Assembly: GCA_012798435.1 (NCBI GenBank)
Contig: JAAZNF010000009.1
Location: 54,208-118,207 of the forward strand
Direction of reading: 5' to 3'
Source of the DNA: Myxococcales bacterium
GTDB taxonomy: Bacteria > Myxococcota > B64-G9
DNA length: 64,000 nucleotides
Below the pieces are notes generated by a model. The model ran no database searches. It saw nothing but the letters and a program-made list of their open reading frames with translations, and was not told the DNA's origin. Every line of letters begins with the position of its first letter. Within the stretch, counting starts at the first letter, position 1. Shown piece by piece: positions 1 to 8,052 of this stretch. A program made the translations under genes and the position numbers.

Positions 1-652
1 CCTCGAGCAGTCGCATCTCGAAGTCGGGGAGCGACTCGCTTCCGGCGTCCGCGTACAGCACCCAGCGGTCCAGGGACGTCACCTGCACCGGAATGAGCAG
101 GATCTCGGGCGGCACCACGCCCAGCACTGCAAAGAACTCCGGCGCCTGGCCCACCAGCCGGGGCGCACCGCGGAAGCTGTCCAGCTCGAAGACGGTGCCG
201 GTCAGGTCCCACAGCATGCGCCGCGGGATCTCGATGGTCAGCAGTTTCACCTCGGACAGCCCCATGCCCGAGGAGGCGAAGCCGTACAACGTCCCTCCCC
301 GCTCCCAGAACAAGAGGACGCGCGGCACCACGTTGGCTACCATCTCGGCGAGCACCCCCGCGACCTCCTCGACCGTGGCCGCCGCCCGCAGCACGTCCAG
401 GATCTCGCCAATGGGAATGACACCGCGACGCACCCGGGCGTCCTCGCGGGCGATCTCCAAAGTGTTCTCATCCTGTTGCGGCTGTTGCGAGCGCAGCCGC
501 TCCTCCTCGCGCCGGGCGATCTCGGCCATGGGGACCACCGCGGTCTTCTCACGGTCGTACCCCGTGCCCTTGCAGATCTGGATCTCTTCCCGCACCACCT
601 TGAGGTAGTTGTCGTAGGGGCGGGTCTTCTCGTCGAAACGGTCCGCGCTCAC
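1..652 (-). CDS. Partial hypothetical protein, GAF-like C-terminal half
   Basis: An open frame runs from a GTG at 652 off the left edge of the window, giving about 217 residues without a stop. The GTG overlaps the TGA of the upstream thrombospondin-repeat gene (GTGA at 649-652), which supports this start and implies translational coupling. The first 80 residues are charged and helical (EIARREEERL). The rest alternates hydrophobic strands in a way that resembles a GAF/PAS-type sensor fold (for example VPRVLLFWERGGTLYGFA and LLIPVQVTSLDRWVLYADAG). No catalytic motif is visible, so no function is assigned. Being a gene is likely from frame, coupling and amino-acid composition; the GAF assignment is only inference. 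Confidence 0.65.
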   Translation of the reverse strand, partial: MSADRFDEKTRPYDNYLKVVREEIQICKGTGYDREKTAVVPMAEIARREEERLRSQQPQQDENTLEIAREDARVRRGVIPIGEILDVLRAAATVEEVAGVLAEMVANVVPRVLLFWERGGTLYGFASSGMGLSEVKLLTIEIPRRMLWDLTGTVFELDSFRGAPRLVGQAPEFFAVLGVVPPEILLIPVQVTSLDRWVLYADAGSESLPDFEMRLLE

Positions 653-3003
653 GGGCAGGCGTCTCCCACGCCGTTGTTGTCGCTGTCCTCTTGCAGGGGG
701 TTGGGCACGAGCGGGCAGTTGTCGTCGCAACTTCCGGTGGCGCCGCCGCGGCAGGGGTTGTCGCCCGGGGTGCCACTCCCGTCCCCGTCGTCCAGGATGC
801 CGTCGCCGTCGATGTCGTCCTCGCAGGCGTCGCCGGTGCCGTCGCTGTCCGTGTCCTGCTGGCCGGGGTTGGGTGCCGCGGGGCAGTTGTCGCAGGCGTC
901 GCCCGGGCCGTCCGTGTCGCCGTCGGCCTGCGTCGGGTTGGCGTCGGCGGGACAGTTGTCGCAGGCGTCGCCCGCGCCGTCTCCGTCGCCGTCGGTCTGG
1001 GCCGAGTTGCTGTCGGCGGGGCAGTTGTCGCAGGTGTCGCCCAGCCCGTCCGCGTCGCCGTCGGTCTGGGCCGGGTTGGCGTCGGCGGGGCAATTGTCGC
1101 AGGCATCGCCCACCCCGTCGCCTTCCCCGTCCTGTTGCCCGCTGTTCGATACCGTCGGGCAGTTGTCGTTGCCGTCGACGACGCCGTCGCCGTCCCCGTC
1201 CGCGCCGCAGCTCGGCTGGCCGTTGCAGTTGCCGCGATCCTCGCCGGAGGGGATGACGCAGGTGCCGCCAGCGGCGGCGCACTCGGCGTCGCTCTGGCAC
1301 TCGGGGCGCGGATTGGGGATGAGCGGGCAACTGTCCTCGGCGTCCGGGACTTCGTCGTTGTCGTCGTCGTCGTCGCAGGCGTTGCCGCGGCCGTCGTGAT
1401 CGGTGTCCAGCTGGTCGGGGTTGGCCGTGTACGGGCAGTTGTCCTGGGTGTTGCGCCGGCCGTCGGCGTCGGCGTCGAAGTCGCAGGCGTCGCCCGCGCC
1501 GTTCCCGTCCGCGTCATGCTGATCCGGGTTGGCCACGAAGGGACAGTTGTCGGCGTTGTCGAGATCGCCGTCCCCGTCGCCGTCGCAGGCGTCGCCGATG
1601 CCGTCCGGCGGCTGGTTGGAGTCCTCCTGGTCGCTGTTCTTCACCAGGCGGCAGTTGTCTGAGCTATCGGGGATGCGATCGCCGTCGAAGTCGACGCTAC
1701 AGGAGGTCGGCTGGGAGACGCAGCGCCCCTGGGTCTGGCCCGAGGGGATGACGCAGCTCCCGCCGGCGGTGGTGCAGTCGGCGTTGGTCTTGCAGTCCGG
1801 GCGCGGGTTGTTGATGAGCGGGCAGTTGTCGTCGCCGTCGGGGACGCCGTCGTCGTCGTCGTCCGGATCGCAGGTGTCGCCCCGGCCGTCGCGATCGTTG
1901 TCCCACTGGTCGCTGTTGCGAGTGCCCGGACAGTTGTCATGGTCGTCGGCGACCTGATCCCTGTCGGCGTCGCAGGCGTCGCCCAGGCTGTCGCGGTTGG
2001 TGTCCTGCTGGTTGGCGTTCGGCACGCGAGGGCAGTTGTCCTGCGCGTTCGCCACCCCGTCTCCGTCCCGATCCCCGTCGCAGGCGTCCCCCTGGCGATC
2101 CCCGTCCTGATCGGCCTGGTCGGGGTTGGCGTTGCGGGGGCAGTTGTCCTGGGAGTTGGCCCAGCCGTCATCGTCGATGTCGGGATCGCAGGCGTCACCC
2201 AGGCCGTCGTCGTCCAGGTCGGCCTGATCCTGGTTCTTGACCTCCGGGCAGTTGTCGCGGTCGTTGGGGACGCCGTCCGCGTCGGTGTCGAAGTCGCAGG
2301 CGTCGCCCACGCCATTGCCGTTGGAGTCTTTCTGATCGGGGTTGACCGTCACCGGGCAGTTGTCCGCGCCCTGACAGGCCGAAGGGCGCTGGCCGGCCGG
2401 GGAGACGCAGTCGGCGCTGACCCGTCCCGGGTCGCAGATGCCGTCGGCGTCGCTGTCGCAGTCGCAGCCGTTGCCCGCGCCGTCGCGGTCGGTGTCCTCC
2501 TGCCCCGGATTGAAGTTGCGGCCGTTGTTGGGGTTGCCGTCCCAACAGTTGTCCCGGTTGTCGGGCACGCCGTCGTTGTCGTTGTCATTGTCACAGGCGT
2601 CCCCGCGGCCGTCGCCGTCCATGTCGGCCTGGTCGCCATTGGGCATGGCGGGACAGTTGTCGTCGCAGTTGGTGGTCTTTCCGCCGGTGCAGGGGTGATC
2701 GCCGCTCTGGCCGCTTTGATCGCCGTCGTCGGCGATCCCGTCGCCGTCGCTGTCCACCAGGCCGCCGTCGTTGGGCGGGTTGTTCTTGCATATCGCCTGG
2801 TCCAGGATCGGGTCGTACTCGCAGTGCTTTCCCGGCGGGCAGGTGAGGCCGCACACGCACACGCCGTCGCGGCAGGAGAAGCCGGTGGGACAACCGTTGC
2901 CACCGTCCGTGTCGGTGCAGGGGATCTCGGTGGTCTTCTCCCCGCAGGATGCCGCTGCCAGAGTGAGCGTAAAGACGAGGAGTCCCCGGAGAAATCGCGC
3001 CAT
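649..3003 (-). CDS. Large lipoprotein with thrombospondin type 3 calcium-binding repeats
   Basis: A 784-residue secreted protein. Residues 1-20 form a lipoprotein signal (LAAASC lipobox, Cys at about 20). A Cys-rich stretch with EGF-like spacing follows (about 29-75). From about 85 to the end it is built of some 20 Asp-rich units of the type DxDxDGxxDxxDNCP, the thrombospondin type 3 signature in which Asp side chains wrap calcium ions. Two or three interspersed segments of about 35 residues (NADCTTAGGSCVIPSGQ and a near copy) break the array. Such proteins are common in Myxococcota envelopes; a structural or adhesive role is inferred. The repeats make the DNA look repetitive with a strong GTC/GCC bias. 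The gene is divergent from the TPR lipoprotein at 3134. Confidence 0.9.
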   Translation of the reverse strand: MARFLRGLLVFTLTLAAASCGEKTTEIPCTDTDGGNGCPTGFSCRDGVCVCGLTCPPGKHCEYDPILDQAICKNNPPNDGGLVDSDGDGIADDGDQSGQSGDHPCTGGKTTNCDDNCPAMPNGDQADMDGDGRGDACDNDNDNDGVPDNRDNCWDGNPNNGRNFNPGQEDTDRDGAGNGCDCDSDADGICDPGRVSADCVSPAGQRPSACQGADNCPVTVNPDQKDSNGNGVGDACDFDTDADGVPNDRDNCPEVKNQDQADLDDDGLGDACDPDIDDDGWANSQDNCPRNANPDQADQDGDRQGDACDGDRDGDGVANAQDNCPRVPNANQQDTNRDSLGDACDADRDQVADDHDNCPGTRNSDQWDNDRDGRGDTCDPDDDDDGVPDGDDNCPLINNPRPDCKTNADCTTAGGSCVIPSGQTQGRCVSQPTSCSVDFDGDRIPDSSDNCRLVKNSDQEDSNQPPDGIGDACDGDGDGDLDNADNCPFVANPDQHDADGNGAGDACDFDADADGRRNTQDNCPYTANPDQLDTDHDGRGNACDDDDDNDEVPDAEDSCPLIPNPRPECQSDAECAAAGGTCVIPSGEDRGNCNGQPSCGADGDGDGVVDGNDNCPTVSNSGQQDGEGDGVGDACDNCPADANPAQTDGDADGLGDTCDNCPADSNSAQTDGDGDGAGDACDNCPADANPTQADGDTDGPGDACDNCPAAPNPGQQDTDSDGTGDACEDDIDGDGILDDGDGSGTPGDNPCRGGATGSCDDNCPLVPNPLQEDSDNNGVGDACP

Positions 3004-3133
3004 GACATCCTCCCGGCCCGCTGCCCGCTGCCGCCGGCCCGATCGGGCGATGGCAAAGCCTACCAGAGCCGAGCAGAGGTTTCAACGGAAGGGCGGGCGC
3101 TGGGGGATGTGATTTTATCCGTATTGCTTGAGT

Positions 3134-5374
3134 ATGCGGGCGAGAATACCTCGATGGTTGGTGTTGCTCGGCGCGGCCCTGGGAGTCGCGGCGTGTGTCC
3201 ATCGAACCGAGCGACCGAGCGTCGAGCCGGTCTCGGCGCCGGTCCTGGATCTCGGCGAGTTGGCGGACACGATCGATCCGGGGCCGGTGGAGCCACTGCT
3301 TTCGAACCTCCCTCCCTGGCTGGAGGCCATCCTGGCGAGCCGTCCCGGCAACCACGATCGGCCCGTGCGCCTCGATCTTCTGGAGAGGTTTTCGACTTGG
3401 CTGAGTAGCGGTCCCGAGCTGGCCGAGGGTCTGGAATCGCTTCTCGACATGCTCGCCTTGCTCCGCGACACCGAACGCCGTCTCCAAAAAGAGGATGCCC
3501 CTCTCGCGGATCTTGCCCTGGCGGCCAGGATTTACCACGCCCTGAATGTTCCCATGCTCTCGGATCCACAGGGCTTTTTTGCGCAGTTGTGGCGCCTCAT
3601 GGCGCAGGCCGCGGGTCAGGTGGGACAGGAAGGTGCGCAGGCCGGCGAGGTCATCGAGATGGTCCGCGGACTGATGAACCGGGCTCCGTCGCTCCACCGG
3701 CGCACCGCGGCCCGGATCCTCCGAAGGGCGCCGGAGGGAGCGGAGGCCTTGCAGGTGCTCGAGCAGGTCGCCAGGGATGCCCGGCAGCGGGACGACTTCG
3801 AGGTGTCCTGGCGCCTTTTTTCCGCGAGAGTCTCGCGCCTGGGTGACGCCGCGACGGGAGAGGACTGGTTGGATTTGGCGGAGAGCTGTGCTCGGGGATT
3901 GCGTGCGGATTGCGCCGAAAATGCGCTGCGCCGCGCGGAAAGCCACGACATGCGGCGCTCGGCGCGCTGGAGCAGTGCGGCGGCCCTGGTGGCGCTGGCC
4001 CGGGACGTTGTGGCCGAAAAAGAGCCGATTTCGCTCGAGGAGAACCTGGCGCGGGCCGAGCGGCTCAACCGGTTGGGACGGCGCGCGGACGCGGAGCAGA
4101 TCCTGGGGCGGATGATTCAGGCCCATCCCCGTGACGCGAGGCCCTGGCTCGGTCTCGCCAAGGTGGCCCTGGGGAGGCTCCGCATCCGGGAGGCCTATAC
4201 CTACATCCGGCAAGCGGATGGAATGGACAGGCGCGACGGTGATTACTTCGCCATGGCGCTGGGGACGTTCTGGGGCGTGATGATGGACGAGATCATGCCC
4301 ATCATCGCGGCGGAGAAGGACGGCCAGCCGGGCCGGATCGGAGCGCGGCTCGCACCCTATCTCGCTCAGGTTAAGGAGGACCTGGAGGGTTTGGCGCGCT
4401 TCTCGCCCGAACGGGCCGCCGCGCTGCAAGAGGCGGTCCGGCTCATCCACGAGATCTTCCGGCAACCCGATGGCGCTACAGATCTGGAGGAGCGCGTACG
4501 CATCGCCCGCCTGATGGACCAGGCGCTGGGCCGGGTGCTCGACCTGACGCTTCGCTATCCGGACGAAGCGGACGTCTATCGCTTGTGGCTGCTGCTGGCC
4601 AGATACACGGCCCGACCGGCGGCGGCGAGGCAGGCCGCGTTTGCGCCGATTCCGCCCGGGGTCCGCGATAGCGCGGGAGTGCTGCTGCTCCAGGCCCGCG
4701 TTCGCCTGGCGTTGCTGCTTCGCTCGAAAGACCCCTCCGGGATTCGAGCACTTCGTGCGTTAGTGGCGGATATCCCCCCGGACGAAAAACACGCCTTCGC
4801 CATCTCCGCCTTGCGGGCCGATCTGCTGGCCATCGAGGCGGGGCTTCCGGGCGGTGAGGGCCTGTGGCCCCGGGTGGTAAGGGATTACCAGAAGCTTCTC
4901 GCGAGCTCGCCCAAGGAGCACGAGCGGCGGTTGAAGTCGAACCTCGGTGTCGCCCTGCTGCGGACGGGGGAGTACCGCCGAGCGAGAGAGCTGTGGCGAG
5001 AGGCCAGCGAGGGAGATGAGGACGTCCTCGTCCCGCGGCTGCTCATGGCGGTCACGGCGCCGGGTCCCGATCATCGCAAGGAGGATCTTTCCGAAATCGA
5101 AGGGTATTCCCGGATCCCGGCTGTCAACTTCCAGGTTCGTCTGTGGTTGGCCAAGGAAGAACGCCTGCCGCCGGAAGAACTCGAGCTACGCTTGGCGAAC
5201 GCCTGGACCATCCTCAGCCAGACGATGCCAGGAAGGGAGGAGATCGACGGCTGGCACGGGGCGGTCCTGAATGAGAGCTACAATGTTTCAATGGGTTATT
5301 CAGAATCACAGGGCCTCGTTACCGTGTTCGAGCTGAATTCGGATCCTTGGCTCATCTTGCCAGCCAGAAGATAA
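3134..5374 (+). CDS. TPR-like repeat lipoprotein of unknown function
   Basis: A 746-residue protein. The ATG at 3134 puts a short basic N-terminus before a lipoprotein signal (LGAALGVAAC, lipid Cys at about 21); a TTG two codons upstream is a less likely start. The remainder is helical and Ala/Leu/Arg-rich with tetratricopeptide-like pairs, for example around residues 300-360 (AERLNRLGRRADAEQILGRM) and 560-650 (LGVALLRTGEYRRARELW). No enzymatic motif is seen. Outer-membrane TPR lipoproteins of this kind usually scaffold envelope complexes, but no partner can be named. It is transcribed divergently from the thrombospondin-repeat gene with about 130 bp between them, and two GGGGACAGGCCCC-type repeats lie just after its stop. 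Confidence 0.75.
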   Translation: MRARIPRWLVLLGAALGVAACVHRTERPSVEPVSAPVLDLGELADTIDPGPVEPLLSNLPPWLEAILASRPGNHDRPVRLDLLERFSTWLSSGPELAEGLESLLDMLALLRDTERRLQKEDAPLADLALAARIYHALNVPMLSDPQGFFAQLWRLMAQAAGQVGQEGAQAGEVIEMVRGLMNRAPSLHRRTAARILRRAPEGAEALQVLEQVARDARQRDDFEVSWRLFSARVSRLGDAATGEDWLDLAESCARGLRADCAENALRRAESHDMRRSARWSSAAALVALARDVVAEKEPISLEENLARAERLNRLGRRADAEQILGRMIQAHPRDARPWLGLAKVALGRLRIREAYTYIRQADGMDRRDGDYFAMALGTFWGVMMDEIMPIIAAEKDGQPGRIGARLAPYLAQVKEDLEGLARFSPERAAALQEAVRLIHEIFRQPDGATDLEERVRIARLMDQALGRVLDLTLRYPDEADVYRLWLLLARYTARPAAARQAAFAPIPPGVRDSAGVLLLQARVRLALLLRSKDPSGIRALRALVADIPPDEKHAFAISALRADLLAIEAGLPGGEGLWPRVVRDYQKLLASSPKEHERRLKSNLGVALLRTGEYRRARELWREASEGDEDVLVPRLLMAVTAPGPDHRKEDLSEIEGYSRIPAVNFQVRLWLAKEERLPPEELELRLANAWTILSQTMPGREEIDGWHGAVLNESYNVSMGYSESQGLVTVFELNSDPWLILPARR

Positions 5375-5400
5375 CAACCTGATAAACTTGAAAAAAATTT

Positions 5401-5449
5401 GGGGACAGGCCCCGGGTTTTTAGGAGAGACTCTGGGGACAGGCCCTGGG
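5401..5449 (+). repeat. Two copies of the GGGGACAGGCCCC dispersed repeat
   Basis: GGGGACAGGCCCCGGG lies at 5401-5416 and GGGGACAGGCCCTGGG at 5434-5449, directly after the TPR lipoprotein gene. An AT-rich tract follows at about 5455-5500, unlike the GC-rich surroundings. The same core recurs in other gaps of the window. Confidence 0.85.
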
Positions 5450-5488
5450 CCGTTTTGGTTGTATCTATTTGTTTTTATTTGATAAAGA

Positions 5489-6337
5489 TCAATATACGAC
5501 CCAGCTCGCCATGTACTCGAGGTCGTCGGCCGGGATTCGGGGAGGGCGCCGCGTCCAGTTTCCAGAAAAATTTGCTTCGCGGGCCGAGAGGTCGAAGTGG
5601 CACATCGCGATGCCCATGTCCACGACTTGGAGATCCACCGGCAACCGCCGGTAACCTATGGTACGCTTCAGAAAGAAGTGAAATGCTCTCCCGTCCGCGT
5701 CTCGCACGATCCGCCAGGGCTGCTTGTTCGATGCCGAAGGAGCGCGGCGGACGGCGAGCAGCACCGGCCCGAACGGCCCGGCTTTCATCTCGGTGAGCGG
5801 TAGTCCCGCCTCTCCGTTGAAGAACAGCTCCCCGAAAGGTTTTCGCCCGTCGGAGCCCGCGATGTACCGAAATGCCCGGTCGACCAGCGAGCGACTTTCG
5901 CGCGGCACGCCCACCGGGCTCACCGCCGGGATCACCTGGCCGGGGCCAAGCTGGACGACCTCGGCGAACGCCGAGCGCGAAAAGGTCCCGCCCAGCCAGC
6001 AGGTGGCGAGCCCGAGGTCGGTGGCCTTGAGCACGGTGGCCTCGAAAAGATACCCGAAGTCGAGCAGCGCGTCGGCGAGGCCGTTCTCCACGGCGCCCAC
6101 CAGGAAGTTCCTCGCCCCCTTGATGACCCCGTACGTCCCGAGCTTGATCTTCCGTGCCTCCGCGTCGAAGGCGCGCACCAGCGAAAGATGCACGCGGGAG
6201 GCGAACGGCGGCTCGGGCAGGGCGGCGAGGAAGGCTGAAAGCTCCCGGGCTTGCGGGTCCGGCAGAGGTTCTGGCAGAAACGAGCGGTAGGAGCGGCGCT
6301 GGTCGATGATCTCCGTGACAGGATGGGAGAATATCAT
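5489..6337 (-). CDS. Nitroreductase-family flavoprotein
   Basis: A 282-residue protein with nitroreductase-fold hallmarks: an N-terminal RRSYRSFLPEPL motif that would contact FMN phosphate (residues about 14-25), a central GYLFEATVLKATDLGLATCW helix-strand unit (about 95-115) and a late SASNKQPWRIVRD motif (about 202-214), the usual asparagine/proline turn of the family. These enzymes use FMN and NAD(P)H to reduce nitro compounds, quinones or enones; the substrate cannot be told. The two flavin-binding regions sit further apart than in short nitroreductases, as in the TM1586-like group. Its 3' end lies in an AT-rich patch and its promoter side faces the triple repeat at 6427. Confidence 0.8.
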   Translation of the reverse strand: MIFSHPVTEIIDQRRSYRSFLPEPLPDPQARELSAFLAALPEPPFASRVHLSLVRAFDAEARKIKLGTYGVIKGARNFLVGAVENGLADALLDFGYLFEATVLKATDLGLATCWLGGTFSRSAFAEVVQLGPGQVIPAVSPVGVPRESRSLVDRAFRYIAGSDGRKPFGELFFNGEAGLPLTEMKAGPFGPVLLAVRRAPSASNKQPWRIVRDADGRAFHFFLKRTIGYRRLPVDLQVVDMGIAMCHFDLSAREANFSGNWTRRPPRIPADDLEYMASWVVY

Positions 6338-6426
6338 GCCTCAATAATTGGTGGCGGATGTTCTCTTGTCAACCGGCGGCAACTTTATGAAATATCGAAT
6401 GAAAAACGGGTAAAAACGGGGGAAAA

Positions 6427-6493
6427 ACAGGGGGGACAGGCCCCGTGAAAACAGGGGGACAGGCCCCGTGAAAACAGGGGGACAGGCCCCGTG
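6427..6493 (+). repeat. Tandem triplet of the GGGGACAGGCCCC repeat
   Basis: Three head-to-tail copies of a roughly 23-bp unit, core GGGGGACAGGCCCCGTGAAA, begin at 6427, 6451 and 6474. They lie between the nitroreductase start and the acyl-CoA-binding protein gene. This is the densest occurrence of the dispersed repeat in the window. Confidence 0.9.
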
Positions 6494-6578
6494 CGTTCCG
6501 GGTTGACTACACAGATGTCTGGGCGATACCGTTCGGTGCTGAGTCGGCCGACACATCGCCTGGCTGAAAGGAGCCTCT

Positions 6579-6833
6579 ATGTCTTCCCAGGAATTCGAGA
6601 AGGCGTTGGAGAAGGTCAAGACCCTGCCGGAGCAGCCGCCCAACGTGCTGCTCGAGCTTTATGGGCTGTTCAAGCAGGCGAGCGTTGGCGACGTGACCGG
6701 CAGCCGGCCCGGAATGCTGGATTTCAAGGGTCGAGCCAAGTTCGACGCCTGGGCCTCTCGAAAGGGGATGTCCAAGGAGGCCGCCATGGCCGCTTATATC
6801 GAGTTGGTCGAGCGGCTGGCCCAGGCAAAGTAA
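6579..6833 (+). CDS. Acyl-CoA-binding protein (ACBP family)
   Basis: An 84-residue protein of the usual ACBP length. It has the four-helix pattern and the conserved core motifs: FEKALEKVKTLP near the N-terminus, LLELYGLFKQASVGD (about 25-39), the family's YxLYKQAxxGD signature, and KFDAWASRKGMSKEAAMAAYI (about 51-70). It binds long-chain acyl-CoA in the cytosol and buffers it for metabolism. A good ribosome site (GAAAGGAGC) precedes the ATG. It stands alone, with no fatty-acid genes adjacent; the nearest CoA genes in the window are the thiolases at 47-49 kb. ACBP occurs only patchily in bacteria. Confidence 0.9.
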   Translation: MSSQEFEKALEKVKTLPEQPPNVLLELYGLFKQASVGDVTGSRPGMLDFKGRAKFDAWASRKGMSKEAAMAAYIELVERLAQAK

Positions 6834-6969
6834 CCCGCCGTCTCGTTGCGGGAGTGGTCTGCATCTTCCGGAAGGGCCATTCTCTGCATGTTGCATTCGG
6901 GCCCTGGTCCGGTGCCACATGAGCAATCTGGGCCCGGATCGAGGGGCCGGCGCTCATAGGGTGACGAGC

Positions 6970-6982
6970 GGGGCCTGTCCCC
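6970..6982 (-). repeat. Dispersed repeat copy, inverted
   Basis: GGGGCCTGTCCCC, the reverse complement of the common core, sits in the 211-bp gap between the ACBP gene and the zinc-ribbon gene. No gene is supported elsewhere in that gap. Confidence 0.8.
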
Positions 6983-7044
6983 TTTATTTTCCGCCTGCGG
7001 TTTCGGGCAACCCGAAAAGCCAATCGTAACAAAAGCCTCGACCT

Positions 7045-7938
7045 TCAATCTACAACGAAAATTCCATACAGAAGCAGACCCAGCAATGCCAGCAACATAA
7101 GAGAAATCAGGAGCCTGTTGAAGGGCGTGAATCCCCCTACTCTCTCGCGCCGGGCCGCGGGTACGCGAGAGAGATCGGGCAATCCGGCCGTCGGATCCAT
7201 TTTCGCGAGCGTTGCTTCGGCTCGCTGGCGGGCTCGAGAGAGTTGGGCTCGCAGGCCGGCAGAAATCGGCAGAACGCGGTTCACCGGATGCCCCCCCGGT
7301 GTTCGATAACGGACTTCTGTCGCCGCCAGACGGTCGAGGGCAATAAACGAGCTTGGTAGCGTGGGCTCATCCGGCGAAAACGTTTGGAGGTTTTCGAGCA
7401 TGCCCAAGACGCTTCGCAAACGCCTCTCGTACTCCCGGAGCGCCGCCTCCTCGACGCCGTGTTCGAGAATGAACTGCTCGAAGTAGTGATGGATTCGCTC
7501 GACGTGCTGGTGCGCCAGGTCCGGCAACCGGACGAGCATCTGGTGGCGGGCCCACTTCTTCTCTTGCTCCGAAGTGGCCACATCGATTGCCCGGCGGTAG
7601 AACCCTTCGGCATCCACCAGGTGAAATTCGCGATGGTCGTTCCATTCCTCGGCGCACGCGGCCTTGGCCAACCATGCCTGGTGGTGGTCGGGCGCCAGGG
7701 CCAGCACCTGGTCGAGCTCGCCCATCGCCGACGCGTACAAACGGTTGGACATCTTGTCCCGAGCCTCTTCCATGCGCTCTCGGATTTCTCGACGAACGAC
7801 CAGATCGGCCACCGCACCATCGAGCTTGGGCTCCAGAGAAAACCGGTTGCCGCAGAACTCGCAAACGACCCATTTTTTTTCCTCTGTCTCCTGAATCGCC
7901 GCTCCACACGTCGGACACTTGACAGGTTGGATTTTCAT
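7045..7938 (-). CDS. Zinc-ribbon membrane-anchored protein
   Basis: A 297-residue protein starting at the ATG at 7938 (MKIQPVKCPTCGAAI). A CPTC...CEFCG pair (residues about 8-33) forms a rubredoxin-type zinc ribbon. A helical region of about 200 residues follows, including a TPR-like stretch (ALAPDHHQAWLAKAACAEEW). A hydrophobic helix closes the protein (LISLMLLALLGLLLYGIFVV, about 276-295), suggesting a tail-anchored protein with the bulk in the cytoplasm. The frame is open upstream to 8010 but that stretch has no hydrophobic or domain character. Function unknown; similar architectures occur in bacterial stress or envelope modules, but nothing nearby fixes the role. Confidence 0.75.
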   Translation of the reverse strand: MKIQPVKCPTCGAAIQETEEKKWVVCEFCGNRFSLEPKLDGAVADLVVRREIRERMEEARDKMSNRLYASAMGELDQVLALAPDHHQAWLAKAACAEEWNDHREFHLVDAEGFYRRAIDVATSEQEKKWARHQMLVRLPDLAHQHVERIHHYFEQFILEHGVEEAALREYERRLRSVLGMLENLQTFSPDEPTLPSSFIALDRLAATEVRYRTPGGHPVNRVLPISAGLRAQLSRARQRAEATLAKMDPTAGLPDLSRVPAARRERVGGFTPFNRLLISLMLLALLGLLLYGIFVVD

Positions 7939-8052
7939 TTCCAGCTCAACCTCATTTACTGGACGCCGCTGATTCCTTATGTGAAGACCCGGCGCCTTCT
8001 CTCGGGGCACCTTCTCGGGACATCCAACCCCACAGCCCCAAGCAAGCTGCCG

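Noticed and set aside
649..2700. Regular DNA repeats that might be taken for a CRISPR or minisatellite
   Set aside because: The periodicity is that of Asp-rich thrombospondin type 3 units in one open frame; repeats are not exact and no spacers exist.
6427..6493. Tandem triplet as a CRISPR array
   Set aside because: Units are contiguous at 23 bp with no unique spacers and no cas genes nearby.
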